Positions 22,251 to 33,376 of a DNA stretch of 64,000 bases are shown in pieces. A model generated the notes under the pieces. That model had not been told where the DNA came from and did no database searches. It saw nothing but the letters and a program-made list of their open reading frames with translations. The position numbers and the translations under genes were made by a program. Source of the DNA: Bisporella sp. PMI_857. Taxonomy: Eukaryota > Ascomycota > Leotiomycetes > Helotiales > Helotiaceae. The stretch's first letter is position 1. The number at the start of each line of letters is the position of its first letter. The stretch spans positions 84,908 through 148,907 of the forward strand of contig JAJSPD010000098.1 of NCBI GenBank assembly GCA_021307315.1, in the 5' to 3' direction.

Positions 22251-25200
22251 ATGAGTGACTCATCTACTGAATATTCGCTAGACGTCGATCTAACCATGGA
22301 TGCCGATCAAGGCTCATCAACTCTCTGGTGGCAGGACGGGACCAGTGCGGTTGAAGACCCTGTCTGGCTGTTTCGACAATTTGTCTCTGCCGTATCTTCG
22401 GACACTTTGAAGGACACCAGACTTCGATCAGAGGTAAGTTAAAGCTTTAGTGCTGTCATCTCGGAAAGCTAATCGCCAGCCACAGTTCTTAGCATCTGTG
22501 CGGCACCTGTGCATAAAGACCCCATGTGTGGCAAAATATCTTGCCCAGGAAATCTTGAGCCACTCGAAAGATGATGTTCAATCCGACATTCAAGGGTCTA
22601 AAGAGGATGAGCCGAGCCCCAACTCTAAACGATCATCGAGAAAGAAGAATCAATTAGACTCCGCTTACCAGCCTTCCAAGTCCACTGAGAAAGAGACATA
22701 TGAGGCTAAAGTTAGAGCCGAGGATTCTCAAGAAACCTCCGAAGTTAGGATCCTTGTCAGTGCCCCGGTCACATGTCAACTAGGTGACGACGAAAAGGCA
22801 GTCAACGAAAGCAGTAGGAGCCATGTGACGGAGGAACCCTTTTTGAAATGCGAGAGAGACTTTTCCAAGATCATTGCCAAGAAAATTTCTGATGTAGGAG
22901 TGGAAGACTATCCTGCTGCCCATAGCTCCACTCTAAAGGCTACGGACAGCAGTGACATCATCAGGGAGATTGCTATTCAGGCATCAGCAACCCTTGACAA
23001 GGCAACTGAAGATAGCCAAATTACAGCTGGGACCCTATCGCTAACTGAGGCGAAACAGCGCGAGATGGCCACGCCAGCGATTGACGGAGAAGCATCCGAT
23101 GATCAAGCTATATCAGCCACTTCCTCAGCGCAGAGGACAAAACTGCAAGAGACGACCTTACCAGATTCTACTCCAGCTACGCCCGTCCAACGAATTGACA
23201 GAGGATTTCAATCGCCTTTGTCTGATCAAAGCTTCACGCCACAGACGGTGCTGTTTACGCCTACCACAAATGGAGAAGTTCTATCACCTCTGACTGAAAA
23301 TAATCGAACTTCCTGCCCACCTGATAATGTAGAACTGGCTTCATCAAAGAGTCTTTCGTCATCACCATTCAGGAAGGGACAGCAACAGGCGGGCTTATGC
23401 AACACTAGTTCTACACAAACAGAACAGGCCGACAGAGAGCAATCATCCCAGCTTGATAAAGTACCTACACTAGCCGACATGGTCACCGAAGCAACTTATC
23501 TTATTAGCCAGATGAGTAAAAGCAAAGAAATACCAACAGAGTTCCATTCAAACATCCTTACTATGATACTTGATGAAACACCGGCTACCCCCGCTGCAGT
23601 GGACTGTTCGGGCTGTATATGGATCAAAAACAGCCCTCAAACCTGGTCAGCATCTATGTGGTTCAACATGCTAGAAGCAGGTAACGCTCGTTCTAAGGAG
23701 GGAACCATCCGCAAAATGTTAGAGTGGATTGGGGCTTCAGTATGGCATGACGCTGAGGTCCAGCAAGCTATAGAGGCGCCGACGCTGACGAAACGAGGGG
23801 TGTCCAGAAAACGTATGGCTACTCTAGTTCTAGATAAATACTTAGGAGAGGCGCGGGATAACACTGCTATCGAAAATCCTGAAAAACTCGTCCTAAAGAG
23901 CAATGAAAATCGTCCTTCGTCACCGGACTTGGCCAAAATCAAAAGGAGGAAGAGGCTCAACAATATACTTAACACAGGGCGAATGTCGCGTAAACTGGTC
24001 CAATTGACGAGCCTAGGGATCCTCTTCGATCCAAATATATGGTACGTCTTACGATGCATATCATGGCATTGATTGACTTTGAGTGTGTCTCTAGGAGCTA
24101 TGTGAAGAGCCAAGAAAAAGTCGACAAGGCTGCTTCAGTCTTCCAAGCAGATTCACAAAAGATGAAGTTCATTTCCATCCTTGACGAGCAGGTAAAACTG
24201 TTGGTTCAGAAAGGGCAGCCGGACCTCGCTCAATTTTTGAATTTACTTGATTTCCATTCCATCATGCCATTAAGAGAGATCACAAATCTACGAGCGGAGT
24301 ATGGCCTTGAGAGAGTAAGTCGTTGCTTAGTTTAAGGTTCGGAAACATACACTAATGTAAAAACAGGAACCTGTACCACAAAGCTACATGGAAATGGCTC
24401 TGGACCAACTTGTCGAAAAGATCAGCCACATGCTTGGCAAGAATTCGCTTAGCGATGATGATTCTATTATGGTAAACGGTGAAACTGAACTTCTATGTGG
24501 CATGTTCGATAGGTTCCGCTTCAAGAAATGGCTCAAGTGCTATGATATTGCAGTCGCTCTGGCGATGACCGATATACCGGCGTTTATGAAAGTGGGCCGT
24601 AGCATTTCTTTGCACAAGAAAGACAGAAAGGGCAAAGTCACAGCTCTCTCGGAGCCTTTCTCTCGCTGGAAGAAAGATATTGACATGTATAGGCGCGAGA
24701 GCAAGAACAGTAAGGTATATTTTTGCCCAGTGAATATTAGCTTCAGCCACTTCAGTTTGCTTGAGATCAATGAGCAAACGCAGATGATATATCACTATGA
24801 TTCGATGGTAAGCGGCGCTATTCTCCGAGGCCCACGAAAGGACACAATAGTAAAACAAAAGGTAGAGGTAAGTGAATTTAGAAAAACCGTCTAACTGCGG
24901 TGCTAATGTGCCGCAGGAAGCATTCAAGGACCTAGGTTTTGGCTACATTGAAGCGGTAAGTATATAGCCTAGTACATGGCCGCGTGCTAATCTGTTCGCT
25001 AGCCTACTCCCCAACAAAAAGACGGATGGAGTTGTGGCCTAATGGTGATACGCAATGCCAGACAACGAATAAGTGGGCTCTCAGTTGGCACTTGGGCCGA
25101 CAACGTAGATCCAGACCGGGTGATTAAAGTGGTGGTCAGCGACCTTCAGACTTTCCTTGACAACGACGCCGTTCAGCTAAATCCACTTTCCAAGAAACGC

Positions 25201-25275
25201 AAAATGATGGCTGAAGGTGTTCAGGAGCCAAATCGCAGCTCTAAAAGACTCAAGAAAATAAACAAGGCATCCTAG
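22251..25275 (+). CDS. Ulp1-type (C48) cysteine protease with long disordered N-terminus, 923 aa
   Basis: Six exons: 22251-22433, 22486-24041, 24095-24314, 24367-24867, 24917-24955, 25003-25275; introns 47-53 nt, GT-AG, all in phase. Residues 1-600 are Ser/Thr/Glu-rich and low in order. The C-terminal 260 residues are a Ulp1/SENP-like catalytic domain: His781 in NISFSHFSLLEI, Asp798 in IYHYDSM, the oxyanion Gln838 and nucleophile Cys844 in QQKDGWSCGLMV. The usual D before CG is S here. Ulp1 enzymes remove SUMO or a related modifier. Such genes are expanded and sometimes transposon-carried in fungi, so the substrate is not certain. The tail has nuclear localisation-like KKRKMM and SSKRLKKINK. 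The catalytic His/Asp and Cys sit in different exons, so correct splicing is needed for activity. Confidence 0.85.
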
Positions 25276-26334
25276 ATGGCCCCTCAGGACAAAGTTCTTC
25301 CTAGATATCCAGTTAAAAAGAATAAGCTCTGATGATAAGTGGGATGACTTATACAATAGGTGCTCTCGACGGCCTAATAGTAAGCCTCCATAGTATGTGC
25401 GCGTTGGAAATCATATTGACCAATCGTTCAAAGACCCATTGCGACCATTTTGTAATTCCTGACTTACTTTTACTCTGTGTCGATTATGCGAACTCTCGTG
25501 CCGCTGCTCACACGGGCCGCGAAAAGTAAGCATTAGATATCTCATTCGGATAGATGCTTTACGGTGTAAGAATACCTAGCCAACCCGTCTATTTGGAATG
25601 ACATAGAATATTTGAGCCTACAATGTCTGGATTAATCACGTGGGTTAAGCTTGCTATGCCTCTCGATGTCAGCTTGGGCACGCCGCTTTGATCTAGCTTC
25701 TCAGAGACGGGTATTAAGCAGATACATAATGAATTGACCAAAATACTTGAAGAGCTCTCACAAAGAAAGGCGCTGGGTGTGTATCTGTCACGGAGAAGTG
25801 GGTCCACACGTTCTCATGAACGTGCGACCCACTCTCCTAGGCTATAAGAGCCCACCTGGCTTGACCTCTAGTTCTACAAGTAAGAATACACGCAAGTGCC
25901 GCATACGTTGCTTTAGCTCTCATGAACTAAAACGAGCTCTCGCAGGACGTACGAGCTGCTCCGTGACAGTATCCCTAAGCCATTATTGGACAACGTGTGA
26001 TCCTAGGAAGCTATATGCTCCTAGGACCACATATCCTGGGAGAAGTTACGGCCCCAGGACCATACTTTATCCTGGGATTAAAAGTCCTGGGACTTATTAG
26101 ACCCCCAGGAAGCTGGGTCCTAGGAGCACTCAAGGTCCTGGGAGTACTCAAGTTCCCGGGACCACCAAGGTCCATAATTGGATGCCTAAAGCAATGCCTC
26201 CAGTTATGGCCAGGTGACCTTATAAGAATTGCAAGTTATATTTCACCATACACTAGTCCTGTACTCCTCATTATTCATTTGAGCAAGTACTCATCCAAAG
26301 TAACGACGACTGTGTACCAGTCTGGACGTTCAAA
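25276..26334. other. Intergenic with palindrome array
   Basis: No gene supported. Contains the 10-copy TCCYRGGA array at 26001-26161. Overlapping ORFs across the array are by-products of its 3-nt-multiple spacing. Confidence 0.5.
26001..26161. repeat. Ten-copy array of TCCTRGGA-type palindromes spaced 15 or 18 bp
   Basis: Palindromic cores (TCCTAGGA, TCCTGGGA, CCCCAGGA, TCCCGGGA) start at 26001, 26019, 26034, 26052, 26070, 26085, 26103, 26118, 26136 and 26154. Spacings are 18,15,18,18,15,18,15,18,18: always multiples of 3. The sequence between cores is variable. It lies about 180 bp upstream of the gene at 26335. Confidence 0.8.
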
Positions 26335-27457
26335 ATGTCTCGTTATTTTGATTTCAAGACAAGCGACCATATTCATCCTTCTGTTGTTCAAGATGAGACA
26401 GCTTATTCACGTCTGTTCCAAATTATCGATTGCTGGAGCGTGGAGAGCCCCTACACTTCTACAAACACAATGAGTCAAAAGCTGCTTCTAGTATTACTTC
26501 AAAGCGCGGCAAGACTTTACGAAAGCATCTCATGTAGAAAAGAGGCTACAGACCTCATCGAGAGCATGAATACTCGAGCAATCTTGAGTTTATGTGCTCA
26601 AGAGGTTGTTTCCATGTTTGTATATGAAGATAGCAGTGGCAGTAATGAAGACCAGAACTATGCAGGCCTACTGTCTATTGAAATGAAACGAAGGGCTTGT
26701 CAATTAAATTACCAGGCGATAACGCTCGATCACATTTCTTCTTTATGTCACATGCATATTACTGCATTGCAAAGAAAACCCGATGTTCCAGAAATTGAAG
26801 AGCAACTTCTGCTTCGAAACTGCAATATTCTTTGTGAGACCTTGTCTCAATATGAGAAGTCCTGGCTCGCTATACTTTTCCCTAGTATCTTCCAGCTACC
26901 AGGTAGGTACAACCATAAGCTTACTTTCGCCTTTGGCTGACTTTATAGTCTCTATATACGAAAACAAGACGCACCGAGTCTATCACGAAATCTCTCAAAT
27001 CACAGAAGAGCTAGATCCTTTAGTGAACAAAAATTTAGCTATACTTACGAGCCAAGTACGACAGATCCAGAGGTGGATGCAAGTTCTTGAGAATAATGCT
27101 GTAGAACACTGCGGCCTAATAAAGGTCAATCCTTTTACTTTTTTATTCGATGTGACACGTATATTCGAATCGAGACCTTTCGAACAAGACTCTAAAGCGT
27201 ATAAAGAAGAACACCCATCACCTTCCGATACAGATATTGATTGGAGTGAGATTGGAAGCGACAATAGCCAATGCGTATTCGCATTTAGCCCGGATACTCG
27301 GCAGCCAAGTGCCGCTTCTCCTGATAAAGAAGAATATAGCCAAGGAAGCATTAAGGATAGTTGTCACTGGGCGGAGAGGGTCGAGTTTAAAAGCTGGACT
27401 GTAGATTCTAACAAACCAAATCTATCGCCGATACATGAAGATTCTCAAGAAGGTTAG
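26335..27457 (+). CDS. Orphan 358-aa protein, possible helical scaffold
   Basis: Exon 1 26335-26902 from ATG MSRYFDFKTSDHIHPSVVQD, 46-nt intron (GTAGGT...GCTGACTTTATAG), exon 2 26949-27457. Residues 40-270 are rich in helices with heptad-like hydrophobics (QKLLLVLLQSAARLYESISC; EEQLLLRNCNILCETLSQYE; LAILTSQVRQIQRWMQVLEN). The C-terminal 80 residues are acidic and Ser/Pro-rich. The layout recalls helical N-terminal signalling modules in fungi, but I find no diagnostic motif. The kinase gene 420 bp downstream on the same strand could be functionally linked; this is only inferred. Confidence 0.7.
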
Positions 27458-27877
27458 ACCGGTCAAATTCTTTAGATCTAAGTACGTGCTACTTCTGCAC
27501 AAGCGGAGTATCAAAATTGCACTCAATCATTTTTAAATAGGTTGTGTCTGCCTTGCTCGCATTGTTCGCTTCAGTTCGCCCTTGGATCCAAGCCTCATCC
27601 AGCTATTTAAAAGCATGCATCCCATCTTCCTATTGACCTTAACGTCGATCCCTGCGAAGCGGAAAACCTACATGCTGAAAAAATTGATACAGGTGTTGAG
27701 CCATCGCCCTCCGAAGGCAGATTCTGGCTCCTTGAGGTCGACCAAAGTACTTCGAGAGACCCACGTGATCGAAAATGTTATCCTTAGGCAGAAAATAGGT
27801 CACGTTATATCGCTCCACAACGACGCAAGGTCCAGCTCCCCAAGCACGAGAATTGCCCTTCAAACCACGATCCCAAT
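27458..27877. other. Spacer with transposon-terminus-like repeat upstream of the kinase gene
   Basis: Holds a copy of the dispersed repeat (TAACGTCGATCCCTGCGAAG, 27640-27680). The stretch 27690-27780 has coding-like composition in the kinase frame but is closed by a stop before the kinase ATG. Confidence 0.45.
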
Positions 27878-28855
27878 ATGCAATCGAATCTCAACCTCAC
27901 CAGTCAAAATGCTCCCGCCCTACGTGGAGATAACCACGACCGGTTGTCCGACATATACGTTATTAGTAGGATTGTGGATGCGGATAGTACTGAGGAACAC
28001 AGTGGCTGGCAGACTATACATCATCCAAGCCCTTCCTTTAAAACGTCTCTTCCTTACGATGCTCTTAAACCTCAAGGCCCTGCTTCTATTTGCGAAGAGG
28101 GCGGCTACGCAACTGTCTCGCTCTACTTGCCCGATAAAACGTTTGTTCTCAAAGGTTCCGAAGTCTGGGTAGACGGGAAGTGCTTGTCAAAACGATTATC
28201 TCCACTAAGCGTAGCCTCCATTATGCGAGAAGATGCCGTCTATAAACGACTAGGATCTCACCCTTTCATTTTGAATTACGACGGCAAGGTCCTAGTGAAC
28301 GGAAATGTGTATTCCTTGAAGATCGAGCGGGCCCTTGGCTGCCTTCGCAAATTTATACTCAACTGCCCTGCCCCAAGTAAAAAGACAAGACTGGACATGG
28401 CAGTACAAGCAGTAGCCTCAATCTCCTATACTCACTCTAAGAATGTAATCCACGCCGACTTTAGTACCCGCAACCTCTTTGTCTTTGACAATTGGCAGCT
28501 TAAGCTTGGTGATTTTGGCGGCTCCAGGATTGACGATCAGGCAGCCCTCGCCGCAGAGGAGGCTCTGTACCAGCTCCCTAGGTATGGGAGGACTTGGCGA
28601 GAATTAGATGAAACTAAACGAGAGTTATTCGCCCTCGGTTGTGGAATCTACGAGATTATTACCTGGAAGACCCTATACGCAGAGTTACCAGCGCAGCAGG
28701 CTGTCGCGAAGCATAACAAAGGAGAGTTTCCAGACACGCGAGACCTACTAGCTGGAAACATCATTTGCAAGTGCTGGCATGAGAAATATAATGCAGCAGT
28801 GGATGTGGAGAAAGATTTGAGGAAAGAGCTTGCAGATATCAAGAGAGATATGTAG
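27878..28855 (+). CDS. Small fungal protein kinase-like protein, 325 aa
   Basis: Single exon from ATG MQSNLNLTSQNAPALRGDNH. Kinase landmarks in order: Gly-rich-like EEGGYATVSLYL (73-84), candidate VAIK lysine K92 (FVLKGS), helix C MREDAVYKRL with E118, catalytic loop VIHADFSTRNLFVFD (H192-A-D194; N199), DFG at 212-214 (LGDFGGSRID), and a P+1/APE-like region LPRYGRTWRELDET. The HRD arginine is Ala, as in many small fungal kinases, but the Asp, Asn and DFG are kept, so activity is plausible. Extra-long N-terminus, no transmembrane segment. Probably a member of the expanded kinase-like families near NLR-type genes. Confidence 0.8.
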   Translation: MQSNLNLTSQNAPALRGDNHDRLSDIYVISRIVDADSTEEHSGWQTIHHPSPSFKTSLPYDALKPQGPASICEEGGYATVSLYLPDKTFVLKGSEVWVDGKCLSKRLSPLSVASIMREDAVYKRLGSHPFILNYDGKVLVNGNVYSLKIERALGCLRKFILNCPAPSKKTRLDMAVQAVASISYTHSKNVIHADFSTRNLFVFDNWQLKLGDFGGSRIDDQAALAAEEALYQLPRYGRTWRELDETKRELFALGCGIYEIITWKTLYAELPAQQAVAKHNKGEFPDTRDLLAGNIICKCWHEKYNAAVDVEKDLRKELADIKRDM

Positions 28856-30670
28856 GAGGCATCAATTAAATCTTAGTCCTTGCTATTTTGTGTTTGTGCG
28901 CTCGCATTGTTTACGTTTCTAGTCATTAACAAAGTCGCTTTAAACCACCTTATACCACCTCTTATTAATCAAGAATGCGTATAGGTTTCCTTGAAAAAAA
29001 TCGTCCCCAAAGACAACCTTAACAGACAGCATGGCGCAGTAGGTACTACCATCCTTCCTTGTTTGACACGAAACACACTCACGCCATATGGCAAAGCTGA
29101 AAGTTGGAAGTCAGTTCAGCGTCTTAGTATAATTATGGAGGGGAAGTCACCGTGTTATACGTTAAGAGGACCGGTATACTCAGCCCAGCTGTTCGTGGAA
29201 TCGACATACCAATGCTTATCGTTAAACAAGTAGATTTTCGCCCCGTTGCTGAGCAAACAATAATTACATCCAATTGAGGCATCTAGAAGATAACTTGGCC
29301 CAGCTTGAGCTTCGTTGTCCTTTCTCTCTCTCTCAATTTTACTAGTTTCTCATTAATTGAATCTTAGGAACCTTCAAAGAGGAAGCTTACGCCCAGGCTA
29401 TCTCCTCGCAGGTAGGGCAGTCCCCTCCAACATAGCTTGAACCAAAGATTACTTGACTGCTACGTCTTAAATCGGTGCATGGGTTAATTCCATCTGATGA
29501 GCATGATTCAAGTTGCAACAGATCCTCATCTATAAAATGCTGGTCCGGAGGGGGCCTTTGGCAACCTGCATAGGTTTTTCTGCACAAAACTTTTTTGCAC
29601 ATCTGGCGTGCGTACGATATTATAGTATGGAAGGTAAAGCTCTAGAATCGAGTTAGAAAGATACAAGACATACTGAGCGCGTGGCATTTTATTTATCTTA
29701 TCTGGTGGCTCGCAAAGTCAAATACAAAGCAGGCAAAAGTATTAGGCAGCTGGAAGAGACGGTGTTTTGACTTACTGCGAACGCCCGATCTTGCTATAAT
29801 TCTGCAGATATGCAACGCAGACTCATGGATCTTGTACACTCTTCACCAATGTCTCCTCGCCCAGACTGCAGAGCCTCAAAAGAGTCAAAGTGTGTGAGAA
29901 GAAAGATCGACTAGCCCTGGATTGATTGGCAGTGATGCTATTATGCATCTTTGCATTTAACGTGATTAGGCGTTCATCGTGCATAGCAACGTATGCTGTC
30001 CAATCAACCTAGTTAAGTTTCCATTCAATAGCGGCACGGTTTGTGCCCTCGCTTTCCCCCTCTGCAATTGGAGCCGCACCTAAGCTGAGTAGGGCGTAGA
30101 TTACACTATGCAATGGCCTTAACACTGGCCACATGGCGCTGTCTTGCATATCGTCCGTCCCTTATTGAAGGCTTCCCAGTCAGTTACGTCTGCGGCCTGT
30201 CTATAAAACAGAAGAAACGCTCAGCTTCTGCTGCAATGGATGCCAGTATGTGTCAGTCGAGGGTGTTTTTGCTTCCGCTCGTGGCCATTCTGCCTAGTCA
30301 GGCGCACTTACCGAAATTCAACGGAATAGGGGAAGTGGAATCAACCGGGCCCGAACATTGCGGCCCGACCCCTCTTCTTGCGCCTGCGGAAGTCATCCGT
30401 GAACTAGCGGGCGCCGAGGAACATTCAGAATGGTAGCCAATTATATGTGTTTGGGTCATGCGTTTGCGAATATAGTTCAATCTACTATTAGGCTTGCCGG
30501 ACTGAAGCTTCTAACAACCTACTTACAATCCTATAGCATTATACAATATACGCATACTTCAACGTGCTTGCAACGGCAGGTGCTGCTTTTTGTTTCGACG
30601 CTGTGCACCCAGATCTCTCATCATGCTACAGGATTGAACAGCCAGACCACGGTCTCGTCGAAAACGAGCC
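28856..30670. other. Long intergenic region
   Basis: Mostly without coding signal apart from a small Cys-rich ORF at 29387-29602. Contains a CT-rich microsatellite-like stretch near 29321-29337. The 107-aa ATG ORF at 30113 has no supporting features. Confidence 0.5.
29387..29602 (-). CDS. Small Cys-rich ORF, 71 aa
   Basis: ATG ORF MCKKVLCRKTYAGCQRPPPD with cysteines at the N-terminus and a C-terminal GGDCPTCEEIAWA (CxxC). Could be a tiny zinc-binding protein or the terminal exon of a degraded gene. No signal peptide, so a secreted Cys-rich effector is unlikely. Confidence 0.35.
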   Translation of the reverse strand: MCKKVLCRKTYAGCQRPPPDQHFIDEDLLQLESCSSDGINPCTDLRRSSQVIFGSSYVGGDCPTCEEIAWA

Positions 30671-30991
30671 ATGAGCAGCCCTGATCTCTCTGATGACCCT
30701 TTCGAAGCAGACGAGCCATGGGACCCATATGCTGATTCCAGTCGGCAATCGACACATACAATTCAGGTCAAGTTATGTCAGCTTCTTGACTGGCGCAGCG
30801 AGAGAACATATGACGAGAGTTATATGCGCTATTCGGTTAAGTGGAAAGTTACAGTGAACAACAGATCTATAATGCTGAAGGACACGGAGCAGGATGTAGT
30901 TCTAGTGCCTGCTGCGTTCTATAGTCACTTGCTCGAGCCTAAACCGAAAAGCTTTTTGCGTAAGAAGAAGAGACCCCTTATGTTGAAATAG
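30671..30991 (+). CDS. N-terminal part of a conserved fungal family, truncated at 106 aa
   Basis: ATG ORF MSSPDLSDDPFEADEPWDPY, then YMRYSVKWKVTVNNRSIMLK and EQDVVLVPAAFYSHLLEPKP. From memory of fungal proteomes, this acidic start followed by a strand-rich 'vNNR..skdtEqdvvLaPaayw..l..kL' block opens a family several hundred residues longer. Here the frame ends after FLRKKKRPLMLK, and downstream DNA (31060-31190) has only short coding-like pieces. Probably a truncated paralogue. The role of the family is unknown to me. Confidence 0.5.
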   Translation: MSSPDLSDDPFEADEPWDPYADSSRQSTHTIQVKLCQLLDWRSERTYDESYMRYSVKWKVTVNNRSIMLKDTEQDVVLVPAAFYSHLLEPKPKSFLRKKKRPLMLK

Positions 30992-31718
30992 AAGAAGTGA
31001 GTCATATGGTCTTCAGAGAGTATAGGGTAAAATGAGTCAATTGCTGAAGGTTATAAATGGAACTTTGCGTGCAGAAAGCAACATGTCGAGAGATTGATGT
31101 AATTGAACTTCAGCAGGCAGCATATCGGGAGGGAGAGATTGCTTGGGGGGCGATTCGAGAAGTCTTATCCGGAGTTATAATTACGAAGGGCCATCATCCA
31201 TAGAGTAGGTGATCTCTTTGAACTCCTTTATATTCATTATATGTAACTGATGTATCCCCAGAGAGGAATATCTGGGCAACTATGAGTGACTCCTTACAGC
31301 TATAGCATGGAAAGGAAGTGAGAATTGAAATAGATAGTGTCGAAGAGACTTCTTCGGAGAGGGGGACGAGTGGGCAATTTTTTCTGCCATGATTCTCCTT
31401 CATGCCACATTTTATGCCTCAAGTATTTACCAAAGCGTTTTGTCTATGCATGATTATTTATGGTTGTCAGTTATGATGCGTATCCAGTAGAAGCATTGCT
31501 TTCGGCATATGCTCGAAGAAAAAAGGGGGAGCGAGATGATAGACGCAATAACCCTTGACTTAAATTTCATATTGAATACTGAATTTCCGCAAAATTGACA
31601 CTTGATTGATAGCCTAATATAAGGAAAATAAGATACCACCCCGAGATCTTCTCAAACTCCAAGGCCACATCAATAATTGCTCTCCGATATTCTCGTCCAT
31701 GGACCGAAAGTCAAAAGA
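30992..31718. other. Intergenic, possible 3' relic of the upstream gene
   Basis: A short coding-like stretch around 31095-31200 (plus strand, VIELQQAAYREGEIAWGAIR) may be debris of the truncated gene at 30671. Otherwise nothing seen. Confidence 0.4.
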
Positions 31719-32606
31719 CTAAACCTTAACGTAGCCGGCTTTGCTGCACAGTTCTTCAAACTTTGCATCGGCAGTGGAGTCCGTGTCGGGAGTGCTTTCA
31801 ATTTCCCCCAAATCCTTCAAATCCCATAAGCCATGAGCCAGGTCTGACTTGTGAATGCCCAATAGTCTTGGTTCATTCTTACGATCCATAACCCATGTAG
31901 CAAAGCAGCGCTTGTCGCAGCCAAAAGTTCCTTCACCCCGAGGAGCCCGTGAATTCCCATCCCATTTATAAGCTGCCACTTTCTTGCCAATCAAGAGATA
32001 AAGGCGAAGTAGATGATACTCCTCGACTAATGCCTCTTTATCGCTCACTGCCTCTCCTATTCGCTGCAGGACATGATCCCTCTTAGCTTCCAAAGCTTTC
32101 GTTGCGCAAGATCTCATCTTATCCCTAAGCGCATCACTTATTCCAAGAAATTTTGGTTGGAGTTGAACAAGTATGCTCGAAGGTTCAAACCATCCCCCGG
32201 GTGTTTCCACATGAAAATTAAATTCTCGAAGCACAGCATCAGATAGGAAAACTGCAAAGAATCCAATAATTGGTGATATACACGAATCGATTGGATTGGC
32301 AGAGTGAAATTCTGCCGGAAGTTTATGCTTTTCGAGTTGGACTCTGATGAGTTCCGTTGGTAGACTAGTCATTATTTCTCTTGGTGGTGCTCTTTCTCCT
32401 GCCGGCAGCGTTGGTGGTGCTCTTGCTCCTGCCGGCGGCGTGGGTGGTGCTCTTACTTCTGGTGGTGCTCGTGTTATTGCTCTCAGTGGTGGCGATTGTG
32501 ATGCTCTTTCTTCCGATAGTAGTTGTGATACTCTAATCATGAAGTATAACTGCGCCACCGACAGCTCAATAAGTAGTGCAAACACGCCGACTAGGAGTGG
32601 GTCCAT
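31719..32606 (-). CDS. Family A protein, copy 1 (membrane-anchored, repeat-bearing), 295 aa
   Basis: Single exon from ATG MDPLLVGVFALLIELSVAQL. An N-terminal hydrophobic segment (about 5-25) suggests a signal anchor. It is followed by Ala/Pro/Arg tandem repeats of about 12 aa (TPPAGARAPP / TLPAGERAPP, residues 45-80). The rest is a conserved domain shared with the gene at 50511: a helical part (LEAKRDHVLQRIGEAVSDKE), then EEYHLLRLYLLIGKKVAAYK, PRGEGTFGCDKRCFATWVMD and IHKSDLAHGLWDL. The paralogue has the same order: EDYYTLYLYYRIGDYVEV, NRGKGIFGCSDLTSGSYMGWV and FSKSDFAQRLW. No known domain recognised. Lies divergent from family B copy 1 (34081), with a decayed A copy and hairpin repeats between them. 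Confidence 0.75.
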   Translation of the reverse strand: MDPLLVGVFALLIELSVAQLYFMIRVSQLLSEERASQSPPLRAITRAPPEVRAPPTPPAGARAPPTLPAGERAPPREIMTSLPTELIRVQLEKHKLPAEFHSANPIDSCISPIIGFFAVFLSDAVLREFNFHVETPGGWFEPSSILVQLQPKFLGISDALRDKMRSCATKALEAKRDHVLQRIGEAVSDKEALVEEYHLLRLYLLIGKKVAAYKWDGNSRAPRGEGTFGCDKRCFATWVMDRKNEPRLLGIHKSDLAHGLWDLKDLGEIESTPDTDSTADAKFEELCSKAGYVKV

Positions 32607-33118
32607 TGTGTTGTTGTCGTTGTTACCGAAGCCCTTATATAAATATTAGTTTGATGAAGAAGTTAGCTCTCGAGAGTTTTAAGGCGGAATGACTATATAA
32701 TATTTGCGCATTTGGGGCCAAGAAGCCCACACTATCTGCAACATTTTACGGACTGTGGTGTCGTCGAGTGATTGGACAAGCACTCTTGCGAATTCACGTA
32801 GGAATGCCTTGTTGTTCCGCAACAGCCGAAGTTTTCGGGTTTCCGTTCTTCTCTCGGACAGCCAAGGCTTCAAAATGCTTTACATTACGCCTGTAGTGTC
32901 TTCATTTCTCGATGCAAGTTACATTTTGTGGCTTTTGGTGCCAATTCAGAACATACTTGTTCTGTTCAAGGCAAAGATGATCTAGGCCTAATTATTTCCG
33001 CAAGCATCAGGACGGCATCTTACATGGATCATCTACAGATTGAAAGGCAAATCCTCATTGGCACCTCTTTGTCCTCGTTTGGTAACTCGGGTCAATGGGC
33101 TGGGCCGATCTGCCAACA

Positions 33119-33376
33119 TACCTCCTTGGTGGTTTTAAAGCCACATTTTTGGTGTCTGTTATTCGCAGACACCACTTTTTTGGCGACTGTTATTTGCAAA
33201 CGCCTTACAGGGATATAAAGCACTTTTATGGTGACTGTTATTCGCAGACACCACTTTTTTTTAACGAAGGATTTTAAGCCGCTTTTGTGGTGACTGTTTT
33301 TTGCAGACACCACTTTTTTTCTTTTTACAGGGACTTAAAGCCACTTTTGGTGTCTGTTATTTGTAAACGCCACTTT
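33119..33376. repeat. Dispersed hairpin repeat, array of about four units
   Basis: A unit of about 60-75 bp is repeated four times: AAAGCCACTTTTGTGGTGAC, then TGTTATTCGCAGACACCAC, a T-run and ACAGGGAT. GTGGTG and CACCAC within each unit are complementary, so each can fold. Same family at 45502-45592, 49258-49345 and 52084-52206, each beside a member of the A/B gene family. Confidence 0.8.

Noticed and set aside
27582..28172. 196-codon frame overlapping the kinase start
   Set aside because: Runs through the dispersed repeat and over the kinase N-terminus in another frame; composition is non-protein-like.
30113..30436. 107-aa ATG open frame
   Set aside because: No motif, splice signal or coding-like periodicity that I could see; left as unannotated.
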